Shown here: in pieces, positions 26,071-38,219 of the stretch
Layout: every line of letters starts with the position of its first letter
Position numbering within the stretch: the stretch's first letter is position 1
Source: Burhinus oedicnemus
Lineage: Eukaryota > Chordata > Aves > Charadriiformes > Burhinidae
Reading direction: 5' to 3'
NCBI GenBank assembly: GCA_008921705.1
Contig: VFFE01006711.1
Location: forward strand, 131,172-195,171
Length of the DNA stretch: 64,000 bases
Notes under the pieces: generated by a model
Databases searched by the model: none
What the model was told of the DNA's origin: nothing
The model's input: only the letters and a program-made list of their open reading frames with translations
Position numbers and translations under genes: made by a program

Positions 26071-28960
26071 GGATCATGGAATCGCCTAAGTTAGAAGGGA
26101 CCTTTAAGATCATCGAGTTCAACCATCAACCTAACGCTGCCAAAACCACCACTAAACCGCGTCCCTAATCACCATGTCTACCCATCTTTGAAATACCTCC
26201 AGGGATGGCGATTCCACCACCTCCCTGGGCAGCCTGTTCCAATGCTTGATAACCCTTTCGGTGAAGAAATTTTTCCTAATATCCATCCTAAACCTCCCCT
26301 GGCACAACTTGAGGCCGTTTCCTCTTGTCCTATCGCTTGTTACTTGGGAGAAGAGACCAACCCCCCACCTTGCTACAACCTCTTTTCGGGTAGTTGTAGA
26401 GAGTGATAAAGTATCCCCTGAGCCTCCTTTTCTCCAGACTAAACCACCCCAGTTCCCTCAGCTGCTCCTCACAAGACTTGTGCTCTAGACCTTACACCAG
26501 CCTCATTGCCCTTCTCTGGACTCACTCCAGCACCTCAATGTCTGTTTTGTAGTGAGGGGCCCAAAACTGAACACGGTATTCAAGGTGTGGCCTCACCAGT
26601 GCTGAGTACAGGGGGATGATCACTTCCCTAGTCCTGCTTGCTACTCTATTCCTGATACAAGCCAGGATGCTGTTGGCCTTCTTGGCCACCTGAGCAACAC
26701 TACTGCCTAACTTGGTGTTGTCGGAAAACTTACTGAAGGTGCACTCAATCGCCTTGTCCAGGTCATTGATAAAGATATTAAACAGAACGGGCCCCAGTGG
26801 TGAGCCCTGGGAAACACCGTTAGTAACCGGCTGCCAACTGGATAACTCCATTCACCACCACTCTTTGGGCCTGGCCTTCCAGCCAGTTTTTGACCCAGCA
26901 AAGAGTACACCCATCCAAGCCATGAGCAGCCAGTTTCTCCAGGAGAATGCTGTGGGTAACTGTGTTGAAGGCTTTACTAAAGTCCAGCTAAACAACATCC
27001 ACAGCCTTTCCCTCATCTGCTAAGCGGGTCACCTTGCCATAGAAAGAGAGCAGGTTGGTCAAGCAGGACCTGCATCATAAACCCGTGCTGACTGGGCCTG
27101 ATTGCCTGGTTGTCCTGCATGTGCTGTGTAACGGCAGTCAGGATGACCTGCTCCATGACCTTCCCTGGCACCAAGGTCGGACTGACCGGCCTGTAGTTCC
27201 CCGGATCCTCCTTGCGGCCCTTCTTGTGGACGGGCATCACATTTGCTAACCTCCAGTCAACTGGGACCTCCCCGGTTAGCCAGGACTGCTCATAAATAAT
27301 GGAAAGTGGCTTGGTGAGCGCTTCTGCCAGCTCCGTCAGTACCCTCGCTGGATCCTATCTGGCCCTGTAGACTTGTGTGTGTCTAAGTGGTGTCACAGGT
27401 CACTCACCATTTCCCTTTGGATTATGGGGGCTTCATTCTGCTCCCTGCCCCTGTCTTCTAGCTCAGGGGGCTGGGTACTCAGGGAGCAACTGGTCTTATT
27501 GTTAAAGACTGAGGCAAAGAAGGCATTAAGTACCTCACCCTTTTCCTTATCCTTTGTCACTATGTTTCCACCCCTGTCTACTAAAGGATGGAGTACTTGT
27601 TATTCCTTTTGTTGCTAATGTATTGGTAGAAACTTTCTGTATTGTGCTTAACATCAGAAGCCAGGTTAAGCTCTAGCTGGGCTTTGGCCCTTCTAATTTT
27701 CTCCCTGCATAGTCCCACAGCATCTTTGTAGTCCTCATGAGTGGCCTGCCCCTTCTTCCGAAGGCCATAATTTTTTCTTTTTTCCCTGAGTTGCAACCAT
27801 AGCTCTCTGTTCAACCAGGCCAGTCTTTTTCCCCGGCAGCTTGTTTTTCGACACATGGGGACGGCCTGCTCCTGCACCTTTAAGACTTCCTTCTTGAAAA
27901 CCATCCAGCTTTCCTGGACTCCTTTGCCCTTCAGGACTGCCTCCCAAGGGACTCTGTCAACCAGGCTCCTGAAAAGACCAAAGTCACCCCTACAGAGGTC
28001 CAAGATGGCAGTTCTGCTGACCCCGCTCCTTGCTTCTTCAAGAATCGAAAAAAATCTATCATTTCATGATCACTATGCCCAAGATGGCCTCCAGTGATCA
28101 CATTCCCCACAACTCCTCCTCTGTTTACAAGCAACAGGTCCAGCAGGGCACCTTGTCTAGTTGGTTCCCTCACCAGCTGTGTCAGGAAGTTATCCTCAAC
28201 ACACTCCAGGAACCTCCTAGACTGTTCCCTCTGCTGTATTGTATTCCCAGCAGATATCTGGTAAGTTGAAGTCTCCCACAAGGACAAGAGCTAGAGATCT
28301 TGAAACTTCTCCCAGCTGTTTATAGAATATTTTGTCTGCCTCTTCATGCTGGTTGGGCAGTCTGTAACAGACTCCTACTGTGATGTCTGTCCTATTGGCC
28401 TTCCCCTTGATTCTTACCCATAAACACTTAACCCTATTGCCATCATCATTTAGTTCTAGACATTTGTAACACTCCCTGACATACAGGGTCACCCCACCGT
28501 CTCTCCTTCCATGTCTATCCCTTCTGAAGAGTCTATAGCTATCCATTGCAACACTTCAGTCGTGCGAGTCATCCTGCCACGTTTCGTGATGGCAACTACA
28601 TCATAGTGTTTCTGCTGCACAATGGCTTCTGGCTTCTGTTTGTTGCCTGTGCTGTGTGCATTAGTGTAGAAGCATTTCAGTTCGTCTGTTGGTCCTGCAA
28701 CCTTTTTACTGGGAGGAGCCCTAATTCCTACCTGACCATTCCCAGGCACAGCCAAAATTTCGAACCCATCAATGACGCTCACATCTCTGCTGCTGCATGA
28801 ATCTCCATCCCCTGCCTTCACAGAGTCAACAGACCGAGGGACCACACTAGCATCTCATCCCACAGACATTGGCGTGCCACCCCCAGGCTTACCTCTAAAG
28901 AGCCTGGTTTCATCCCCTTCCCCCTTCAAATCTAGTTTAAAGCCCTTTCAATGAGCCCTG
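26071..28960 (-). mobile_element. CR1 LINE, antisense, about 2.9 kb, including the endonuclease region
   Basis: Read on the minus strand it runs from near 28960 (a GAGCCTGGTTTCATCC-type region before the endonuclease) through endonuclease, linker, reverse transcriptase and C-terminal region to a 3' tail ending at about 26071 (TTCTAACTTAGGCGATTCCA on the minus strand). It is the most complete CR1 here, because the copies at 15345 and 30228 lack the endonuclease. The tail and coding sequence differ from the 15345 copy, so it is a separate, apparently older subfamily that recalls the chicken CR1-F group. That assignment is from memory. Many frameshifts and stops are present. It lies antisense to the host gene. 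Confidence 0.95.
26522..28845 (-). pseudogene. Broken CR1 ORF2 (endonuclease, reverse transcriptase)
   Basis: Minus-strand fragments, in protein order. The endonuclease start (LKCFYTNAHS) lies at 28845-28489. The rest of the endonuclease (RRDGGVTLYVRE, then VLVGDFNLPDICWEYN) lies at 28546-28217, and LGHSDHEMIDF follows at 28287-27931. The linker (REKIRRAKAQLELNLASDV) is at 28003-27581, the RT start (KKGRKEDPGNYRPVS) at 27240-27013, and the RT palm plus C-terminal part at 26851-26522. The endonuclease loop motif GDFNLPD is intact. The palm reads FSDNT where FADDT is expected, so one catalytic aspartate is lost. In the last fragment the palm runs in frame directly into the [13 protein letters not shown] region, omitting about 75 codons that the 15345 copy still has. 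Confidence 0.9.
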
Positions 28961-30227
28961 TTTCTCTGTCTTCTTGGATGATATATAGGTTATTGTGAGG
29001 GTAAGTTTTTGGTATGGTGAGTTTGAGTATGCAGGTAGCAGAATTACCCACTGTCTCTGGGGAGCACAGAGCTTGTTGAAACTGGAGAGGAATGGGGTCT
29101 GCTCTCTTTAAGACAAGTTTGCATTTACTAGCAACATCTGGTTGATGCCATGCTTTCTTACCCATTGGGTTCAACAGCCAAATAAACTGAATTCAGCCGC
29201 CTCATAGTAGCCAGATTTTTCGCTGGGAAAAACTCAGGGAAAATCCAGTGTTTGTGAAGGAAACAGGAGGTGCACAGTACAATTTTATTGAAGTGCATGC
29301 CTAGGTGCAATACTTTAGGAAACTGTTAATGGATCATTTTGTTTGTCCTGAGGATGTGAGCTTATGTCAGAAGATCTCAACTTTGTAATTCAGTCAAACC
29401 CAGATAGACAAGCAGGATCCTGTAGGTTATAATCTCGTATCATTGTTGTTTACATAAAAATGAATTAAATTTGTCTGATGCTTAGAGAACATCAAGCCCT
29501 CAAAGCTTGTATCTTAGTTACTTGTTTTGGAGTTTTTAAAATGCATGTGGATTGATATAAAAAAATACAAAGCTAAATAACACTGGTAAATTAAAGAGAG
29601 GGGTGAATCTTTAGTTAATGTAATTTGTTTTAGCTCCATAGAACTGAGTGAAGGTCTGATGTTTTATAGTACTTGAGACTCCCACACAATCCCTTCAGGA
29701 GAGATGTTTTAAGGATGAAGTAAAGAAAAATTCAGGGAATTTTTCCCATCTTCCCTGGTACACACACTTCTAAAAGTGATGTTGCAGTCTAAATAAAATG
29801 AGTCAAATAAAATTCTTCATGGAACATTTTGGAAATACATCATTTTTTCCTCCCTTAATTTTCAGAAATTTAGTTATTTTTTAATAATGCAAACTGTCAA
29901 ACTGAAGTAGATAAACCAATCAGGTTTGGCTAATTTCTGTTAAATATTTTACTAAGAATTTATACATACAGCTCTTCTTCCTCTTCATCAAATGCTTTTT
30001 TACTCAAGTCTAAAAATAGTGCTGGAAAGACCAGGAAATTAGAAGGAAAAGAGAAGATGACATGGCAACTGTATCCTGCTGTTACCCAGATATCTCAAAG
30101 CATTTTAAGATGAAGCTTACACTGTCACTGTGAAATACACAAGCAGCTCTGATGCTTCTCACGCAGGTTGGGAAACAAGTAATAGAGAGGGTGAGTAGCA
30201 TACAGATATTGTTTGGTGTCAATCAGG

Positions 30228-30985
30228 AAAGCAAGTGTAGGGTCCTGCACCTGGGGAGGAAGAATGCTAGGTACCAATATAGGTTAGGGGTGGACCTACT
30301 GGAAAGCAGTTCTGAGGAGAAGGATCTGGGGGTCCTGGTAGGTAGTAAATTATCCATGAGCCAGCAATGTGCCTTTGTCGCCAGGAAGGCCAATGGAATC
30401 CTGGGCTGCATAGGGAAGTGTGGCCAGTAGGTCGAGGGAGGTCATTCTCCCCCTCTTCTCGGCATTGGTGAGGCCACAACTGGAATACTGTGTCCAGTTC
30501 TGGCTCCCCAGCTCAAGCAGGACAGGGAACTTCTGGAGAGAGTCCAGCGTAGGGCAGCAAAGATGATTAGGGGATTGGAGCATCTCCCTTATGAGGAAAG
30601 GCTGAGAGAGCTGGGACTCTTAGCCTGGAGGAGAGAAGGCTGAGGGGGGACCTTATTCTTGCTTATAAGTATCTAAAGGGTGGGTTGAAGGAGGATGGAG
30701 CCAGACTCTTGTCAGTGGTTCCCAGTGACAGGATGAGGGGCAGCGCGCACAAGTTAGAACATAGGAAGTTCCATTCAAACCTAAGAAAAAACTTCTTTAC
30801 GGTGAGGGTGACAGAGCACTGGCACAGGCTGCCCAGGGAGGTTGTGGAGTGCCCTTCTCTGGAGATTTTCAAGACGCGCCTGGATGCAGTCCTGAGTAAT
30901 GTGCTCTAGGCATTCCTGCGTCAGCAGGGGAGTTGGACTAGATGATTTCTAGAGGTCCCTTCCAACCCTGAAAATTCCGTGAAGT
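30228..30985 (+). mobile_element. CR1 LINE, 5'-truncated, about 0.75 kb
   Basis: Starts inside the C-terminal part of CR1 ORF2 ([19 protein letters not shown], at about 30230-30290). It continues through EEKDLGVLV and [12 protein letters not shown], breaks frame at about 30415, and resumes near 30685-30909 ([26 protein letters not shown]). The tail has CAGCAGGGGAGTTGGACTAG, CTAGAGGTCCCTTCCAACCC. Tail and protein differ from the 15345 and 26071 copies, so a third CR1 subfamily is present. Only about 330 bp of the coding region and the tail are well kept. Confidence 0.92.
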
Positions 30986-31084
30986 TTAGTTTTCAGATGT
31001 CAGCTATCCCTACTCCAGAAGATAGGAGCATCATGTTGCGAAAAGGCTCTTTCTACAGCTGGGGGATTGTCCTGCATTTCAGAT

Positions 31085-31215
31085 GGTTTATTTGAATCCC
31101 TGTTCAGCCTCAGAAGGTATTTGTAACCTTGGGACAGCCTTTCCTTTTCCCTTGCATTTCTGTTTTCCCATCTGAAAGCAGTAGGTGGTAGATTTCTACT
31201 TCATAGAATATTAGG
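31085..31215 (-). repeat. MIR-like SINE remnant, antisense
   Basis: Plus-strand order TTTGAATCCCTGTTCAGCCTC, GTAACCTTGGGACAGCC, TTTCTGTTTTCCCATCTGAAA matches a reverse-complemented MIR ('gtgaccttgggcaagtcac...cctcagtttcccatctgtaaaatg'). Starts about 100 bases after the preceding CR1 tail. Confidence 0.6.
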
Positions 31216-32934
31216 ATTTAAAAAAGCAAAACCAGACTGTTAATGATTGTTAAGTACTCAAGTACTACATAGAAAAATAAATATACAAGAGAAAAGGAAG
31301 CAAGAAGAGAATTATTCCCTGTTGAACAGGGGTCAGATCTGAGAGATCAATACCAGATTTGTACTTCATAACAGTTTTGTTTCAGTGAAAACAGAAATGT
31401 CAGATCGCTACTTGGCCCTCAGATGAAAACATACATTGAAATTGTAATAGGTTCCATTTCTATTTGTGGTTGAAAAAGAAGTGTAGCAAAGAACATTATC
31501 TAATTTCAGCTTAATAATGAAAATTGTCATCAGATGGCAGTGCTTGCCAAAGAAAATAAAATGTCATCTCTGAAGGGACTGCATGCAGGAGTCTGTCACA
31601 AGAAGTCCCAGGAGAGAGAAGGCTTTTATAACAACAACAAAATATGATGCTGGATTTAAAAAATATCCATACAAGCACTGTAATTGCTAAATGGGGAAAA
31701 ATAATCCCAGCTGTATCATAACTGATACTTGACAAAAACCTAGCCTCCAAATGTTTCTTTTTTTCTGGTCCAACTAAATAAACTCAGTCTAAAATGAATG
31801 ATGCTTAGAATAAAATATTGGAAAAAATCCTCACGGCAAAGGATTATTATTTTTTTTCTTTTAGTGGGGCTTGACACATAAGGTGGGGAGTTCCCCCTTT
31901 GCTAAAGGTACATTAGTGCTGCTTGTGCTCAAACCAGGACATGAGTCAGTAAAGGCTGAGGTTGGTGCCGAGATAATGGCAAAGGAGGAAAAACCTTCTA
32001 AAGCCTGGTTATTAAAGTGTCTCATCAAAGACAATGAGAGCTTTGGGCTTGGGTTCCCAGGGAGCTGATATTTCCCTTTGAGAGCTGTTGCCTTTTCTCA
32101 CATGCTGTCTCCTGCTCACTGGGCACTGGCTTCTAATTTGAGAAGCCAGTCCTGACAGTTGGATTGCTATATCCATTTCCTCCCTTTGAAACAAACTTAG
32201 AAAGCCTTGCATTTCTCCACTTTTTGCCTGAATCATGTCTCATTCAGGGCACGCACTAAGAGAAAGCAGGGCTCCCTGGGTGCTGTGCAGCATCACAGCT
32301 GCTGCTCTGCTGAGGGAGTTGTCGGATGCACTGGGTGAACCGCTCCTCTGAAGAGCTGCGTTGTGAAAGAGCCAGAGAGAAGCTGTGGCACTGGGGCCGT
32401 TCAACCACCTGGCACTGCAGTGGGACTGCAGGCATGGAGGAGGATGCTACACAAGTACAAAGAAAGGTTTTGCAGGCTGTGATTAGTTCATTCAGGGTAC
32501 TGTTACTATCACCAGCAAATTAAGCTGCTGAAAGTTGTGCTCAGGGAAACTAGACAGGGATTAGGGTGAGGGGTACAGGAGGGGGAAAACAAGATTTACT
32601 GTGATGATTTCAGTCATCTGAACATTAATGTCCCTGGAAAGCTTATGTCCTATATGTCCCTGGTCTGGAAACACGGAGGTGTTTGCAGAGTTATTTGGAT
32701 TGTTCCCCGTTCTTAATTAAAGGATGATCTGAACTTTATTAAAACTTAAATTGCTGTATGTCAAAGTCATATTACTTGGCACAGAAGAAAATACTTTTCC
32801 AAGAAAGGGAAAACATTGACATTAGAGAGATAGATTGACAGTAGCGTATTGTTATTATGTTTTTCTGCTGCCATTACAAAAGCAGGTTTGGAAATGGATT
32901 TTGAATGCGAAGGGGGAAAAATACCTCCTGTAAT

Positions 32935-33005
32935 GGTAAAGTTCTTGATTCGGTGACCTCAAAGCACTTTACAAAAGTCATTGTTAAATGTCCCAAAAGA
33001 TTTGC
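32935..33005 (+). repeat. MIR-like remnant (very tentative)
   Basis: CGGTGACCTCAAAGCACTTTACAAAAGTCATT resembles the 'ctcaaagcgctttacaaacattaatt' block of MIR-like repeats; the same block is seen better at 62485. Nothing more aligns. Confidence 0.35.
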
Positions 33006-34748
33006 TTTAATTTTCAAAAATTAAAGTTTTCGTTAGGTATAGTTAGGGTCCCTTAAAATGTCAAATAAAAATGTGTCTAGAATCTTCTGCTTAAGGAAAA
33101 ATAGCAGACTCACCACTGAAGTTTTAAAAGTAGATGCATTTCTATCCACAAAGCTAAATTGTTTTTCCTTTTCTTACTCTTGTTATCTTCTAACCCCTAC
33201 ACCTTCTTCCTTTTCTCCTCTTTGATACTTTTCAAGAGAAAGGGAGAAGAGAAAGAGGTGAATTTCTGGGTTTCCTATTTTAAAGTAGATTTCAACATAT
33301 GCACAGTCTACTGTTTACCAAAAAGCTGTTGTAATTAGTTTCTCTATGTCCTTTCAAGGTTTTACAGTAGGGAAACTGAAGGATATAAGGGTTTGCATTG
33401 GGAATGTAATGCACACTAGTAAGTAGATCTCAAGGTTTCTTACACCCTAATCTCATAATTCTTAAAATACATACAAATCATCTTTGTTATCAACCCAAAG
33501 CTTTAAATCAGCTTCTCTCCTTCTCAGTCATTCTCTCAGGCATCCATCTTTCTTCCCCGCTAATCCACTGCTGCTACTCATTCAAAAAAAAAAAAAAAAA
33601 ATCGGTCAGGGTTTGCACATAAAGATTCAGATTGTTTGCATTTTCTGCAAGATGTCTAAAATGATGTTGTGAAAAGGCAGATCACAGTTCAAAAAAGGGG
33701 TGCAATATCTTCCTTGCCAGAAAACTGGGCTGACCAAGTCTATCAAGCAAGGGAAGGAGGGGAAATAGGATGAATCTGGAAGAAAAGTATAGGGCTGACT
33801 GCCTCTCAGTGCTTCCACATGAGAAGTCTGAAGTTAAATAAAGCAAAAGAAAGACAGAACCCAAGTGATACTCCCCTCTACTGTCCTTCTGAGAATTACC
33901 TGATGGCAGCATTTACGGAGAGCAGCTGTTTATAAATGTTCTATAACAGTAACATTTGTATATCATTCCACAAAGACATGTCAAAGTATTTAGAATACCT
34001 GTAACATGCCTTTTTGCTGACCTTTCTGAGTCTGGTTTGGTATTTATCATGGAAAGATTTTCTGAAATGATTGATGTATTTGGATATAGTTTGTGTAACC
34101 AGACTAGGAGAAGGTGTCATGTTGTTTGCAGAAGGACAGGAGCAAAGTGAGAATTGCAGGTTTCCATGGTACAAGTAACTTGTGCTTTTTAAACTCATTC
34201 AGTCCTGCATTAGAAATCTGGACATATTAGAGCGCTTTTTTGGTGCCAGATTGAACAACCTCTCTAGAGATGGCTACTGGTACTGGAAAGAGAATGACCT
34301 TTCAACATAATATCAAGGCAGGCAAGTCTGTGTATCTGTTGTCAGAGCCAGGCTAGGATATCAAGCTGCTGTGTTATGCTATACATTTGTTGTCCACTGC
34401 AAGTTCATAAAAGTAAAAGGCAACTTCCCCATGCTGTATGACTTTATTACCCGAGAGTGCCACAAAGAGGTAAATGATGAGTTTTCAGTCATGGCAGGTT
34501 GTTGGGTGTACGCATACAGTGATCCCTCAGGTAATACCAGTTGTGTCCCATGTCACAAAGCTCAGTATTGCCTCTGCCAATAAAAGGCACCAGAGACAGT
34601 TTTCAGCTGCCCCAGGCATGTCCCTTTGAGACTGGAGGAAGTGAAAGTCCAAGTCACTATTTCAGAAGTGGTACATGCTTTTTCAGATTAGTTTCTGTAT
34701 TATCTGTGTGTTTTACTGTGATTCATGACTGTTTGTTTTTGTCCTCAG

Positions 34749-34822
34749 TTATTCAGTTCAGTGGAGTTTGGCAGAAGATGGCTGCTTCTTCATGAGGGAG
34801 TTGCACCAAACAGGTTCTACTG
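34749..34822 (+). CDS. SORCS1: SORCS1 exon B (VPS10 beta-propeller)
   Basis: This 74-nt exon encodes LFSSVEFGRRWLLL, then HEGVAPNRFYW, entering in phase 0 and ending two bases into the tryptophan codon. It supplies a propeller strand with the VEFGRRW segment and the conserved NRFYW motif of the SorCS subgroup. Acceptor: pyrimidine-rich tract ending GTCCTCAG; donor TG|GTAAGA. It continues exon A without gap (QDQK then LFSS) and the third base of the Trp codon comes from exon C. From memory mammalian SORCS1 has LYSS-like sequence at the start, so this copy carries several substitutions, but frame and splice sites are intact and I see no sign of decay. Reading frames on the opposite strand are shadows. 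Confidence 0.9.
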
Positions 34823-37806
34823 GTAAGAGAAAAAACCTCTTTTCATTTCCCAGACACAGCTTCCCCATAAGTACAAACATATTGAAATGGGGGCTTGAAG
34901 GTAACATGGCTGAATGCAATCTGCACTGCTGATTTGTTGAGATTAACTTTGAACTGGTATGGAAGAGGGTTGTTCCTTCTGTTATGTGTTTATGCAGCAT
35001 TTGAAAGCGGGGTCTTCGAGCTAAGGATGATGCACAACTCAAATATACTGAATAATAGTCTGAAGAAGGTATTGATTTAGGAGGGGAGAGTTCTGCAAAT
35101 TCCTGTGAACATTTTGAGTTCAAACGCAACTCTGTTCAGCACAACCTTGTTTGCTTTTGCACCAAATACAAAGAAGAGATCAATCTGGTCCTGCTACCAG
35201 TGAGGGCCAAAGACGGAAGTCTCGGAGTCTTTGAGGATACTAGCGTTTCTGCCATGGGTAACAGTGGACATCCTCCAGTGGCTGGTGTTATGCTTTTGAC
35301 TGCTGTTAGACCTACTTCAGTCCTTGAAAGTGAGCAAATTAACGATCATTGAACTAGGCACACACAGTTCTTCATTATGAGCTTTAATCACTGCTCAGTG
35401 TTGCTTCTAAGGAGCCATGCAAGATTTCCAGTCAGATTTCAGGCTGTGTGGATCAGGCATGTGTAAGTTCCTCTTGCTGAATCTGAGTGTCAGTTGATTA
35501 CAGCAATGGCAAAATGTTTGCAAGTTTGGTACCAAAGTTATCTTAAAGAAGTATTGTAGCTCTTCGTCCCTGATGCAAGCTTAATTCTTTGTTGCATTAA
35601 CATATGCTGTACAATTTGTATCTAAATTCACTTAGGGCCGTAGCCTACATTGTTATGACAGAATCTGAGCATCTCGCAATTTTTGATATATGGGGTGTCT
35701 GTAGTGGATGATTTGACTTCAGATTCAAACACTTGTAGTGGCCACAACCACTGAAGAATAACCCCTGGATGTAGGTCCAAACATTCTTCTGTAGTTCTTC
35801 ACTACTAGCAAATTTCTTTGTATTTTGAGTCGCATCTTCAGTTTTATTCATCACAGATTTACCCAGTGATTCTGGTGTACTGATTTTCTTCTCACGATGC
35901 TGATTGCAGACAGATTTCTTTGCATTTGCTTTCCATAGCAATGATTTGCATACCCAGTGTAAAGCTCTGTAACCACGCTTCCAGTAAAATACTTCTCTGA
36001 AACACCTCCGTGCTGTCACGCAATAGCAATTAGCGTAACATCTACTTATGTAGAAAAGAAAGCTGAGGAACGAAGGACATGCTGGACTGTTTTCCTGCAA
36101 ATATGGTTGTCATAGTCCAAATCAAACATAACTTAATTTTTTATATGTTGGCTTACTCCTCTTTTTGCTTACGCTGATGTAAATCTGCAAGACTTATCAG
36201 CTCTTTATGGAGGCAGTAGTCCACCTGTGAGAAGTTGGCTCATGTCCTGTGAATCTGGCCTTTAAAAGAGAAGCTTTTGATAAAATAGTAATCTTGAAAT
36301 CAGGAGGAGCTGAACCAGATGATTAAAACGTGATAGCTTCTAAATTGTAATTTTGTGCCAAAACCACAAGTTTTGAACAAATCAAGATTCAGGAATAGTT
36401 CAGTCAAATATTTTCTTTTAATTTATGAAAGAAGTAAGAGCTCTAGGTCAAATTTACTTCCAAAGTTGAATTTATATTTGGTCTGCACAGGATATGCCAG
36501 AGATTGTTTGCTGCTCCTGCTTTTTAATCCTTTCTCAGAACCTGTGTTAGCTGAAGCTTTTGCAAACTAAATTCCATTTTAACTTAATCTTGGTTTGGTG
36601 CGAGCGTCTATATAGACAGGCACATATATATTTATATCCCTCCTATTTCTTTCCTACAGGACTCATAACAAGGTTTCAAAATGTCAGATGCAAACACACA
36701 GCCCCACACATATCTTATTTTTTTCTGGGCTAATAAAAGCGGAAAGTCCTAGAAATCTGGGGACCCAGTCTTTGAGACCTCCAGCTCAAGATAGTCAGAG
36801 AGCTGGAAAGAATGTTCCTGGATCCCTGTCCCCTGTACTGCACTCCAAACCTTTTGAAGTTTCCCATCATTACTTACAGTAGTGTTGCATTGTCAATTGA
36901 GCTGATGGATGCCTGCAATAAGAATAATGATGAAAATTATCATTTTCCCTTTCCGTGGAGCTCAAACTTTGAAAGCCTCTTAGAACCTAACAAATAAGAG
37001 AACTCAAGCTTGGAGCTTCAAAGCCAAAGAGTAAGTTGAAAAGATGAAAAGATGTTCCAACCACCCATCTAATTCCCTACAGCCATAAACAAAACATGAA
37101 ACTGCAAGCCTGTATTTTCACCTTGAACAAAATGTCTCTTGCGTAACATACCTCAGTGTAAGCTAGACTGTACTTCTACTATCAAAAGCAAAAATAATAC
37201 AACTTGTGGAGACAGTGTTGTATCTAATTCTGGCTTATTTATTATGATCATCATCACCTTAGAAAAAAAAGCTACAATTTTATAGACACTGTCTGTCCTT
37301 AAAACCATCCATAGTAGAAAACAGAGCTGTGCATGTGTAGTTGAGAACATGTGCACCACAGAGAGCAACACTGGGCGTTTCTATGCATTTCCATTTCTTT
37401 GCAGCCAAGTACCTGAGGATAAAATAGGCACTGAAGTGCTGAATCAGAAGGGCAGCCTGTTGCACTCAGAGCATGGCCACTGCTGACACCCCATGCAAGA
37501 AAAACAAAAGGGAACTGGGACATAAGAGGGTGCAGATGTACAGTTGAAATCCAGACTTCTACAGCAACATCTCTGTCGCCAGTGCTGATGTACAGGTTGG
37601 GTAGAGCCTTGCTCAGTGCCCTATGGTTAGTTGGTTTGTTGTTTAATTAATTGTTACACATTTTGGCTTGGAAATATGCAGTGTCTAATCAACCTGAAAA
37701 GTCAGAAGACTGACTTCGTTATTTTTAAGAACAGAAATGAATACTGAAGGAAAATGTTCTGATGTCACAACTTTTTGAGAAAGCAGACTGTGAGGATTCT
37801 CCCTCC

Positions 37807-37868
37807 TGTCCTGGTTCTCTCTCTAAATCAAATGGTTTTGAAGGGATCATCCGGGATCAACCAGGACA
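37807..37868. repeat. 62-bp element with perfect 10-bp inverted ends
   Basis: TGTCCTGGTT at 37807-37816 and AACCAGGACA at 37859-37868 are exact reverse complements, enclosing 42 bp. The ends resemble those of the solo LTR at 3751-4282 (TGTCCTAGTT...AAACCAGGACA). It could be a remnant of a related LTR with nearly all the interior deleted, or a miniature element. No clear target-site duplication: the flanks are CCTCC and CAGCT. Confidence 0.75.
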
Positions 37869-38176
37869 CAGCTGTATTGTACAGAGAGTGAAGGCTATAT
37901 TCTGATATCCAAGGAAGGCTGAGGACTTGCTTTAATACACACTGTTTCCAGGACTAGCTAAACTGGGACTCTTCTAAGATCAGGAAGACACAAAGCAAAG
38001 CCTTTGGCGTCAGGCCTTCTTGAGGCTGCGGTTACTGAATGCTGCTTCTTTTGACAGGGAGGGAATATTTGGAAGACTTTAAAGACTTTTAAATGGATTT
38101 GAATGGTTGATGAAAGCAAAGATGCATTTTCCTGATTGCTCACTGATATTTTAATTGCCATTTTACTCTGTCGTGT

Positions 38177-38219
38177 GGTCTTGTGAATAGTATGTGGTTC
38201 ACTCTAGGTCTTGTGAATA
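38177..38219. repeat. 13-bp direct repeat, 30-bp period
   Basis: GGTCTTGTGAATA occurs exactly at 38177-38189 and 38207-38219, suggesting a small tandem duplication whose second half has diverged. No function is implied. Confidence 0.85.

Larger units (their letters stand above)
14296..34748 (+). other. SORCS1 intron, 20.5 kb, phase 0
   Basis: Starts GTAAGA and ends GTCCTCAG. It holds two large CR1 elements (about 15345-17545 and 26071-28960), a shorter one (30228-30985), and MIR-like remnants at about 17720, 22690, 31085 and 32940. The rest is AT-rich sequence with short A or T runs at 20511-20524, 21222-21246, 22325-22346 and 33584-33601. No host exon was recognised; the flanking exons are contiguous in the protein, so none is missing. 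The unannotated stretches (for example 18000-22600 and 23000-26000) show only short, unconvincing reading frames. Confidence 0.8.
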
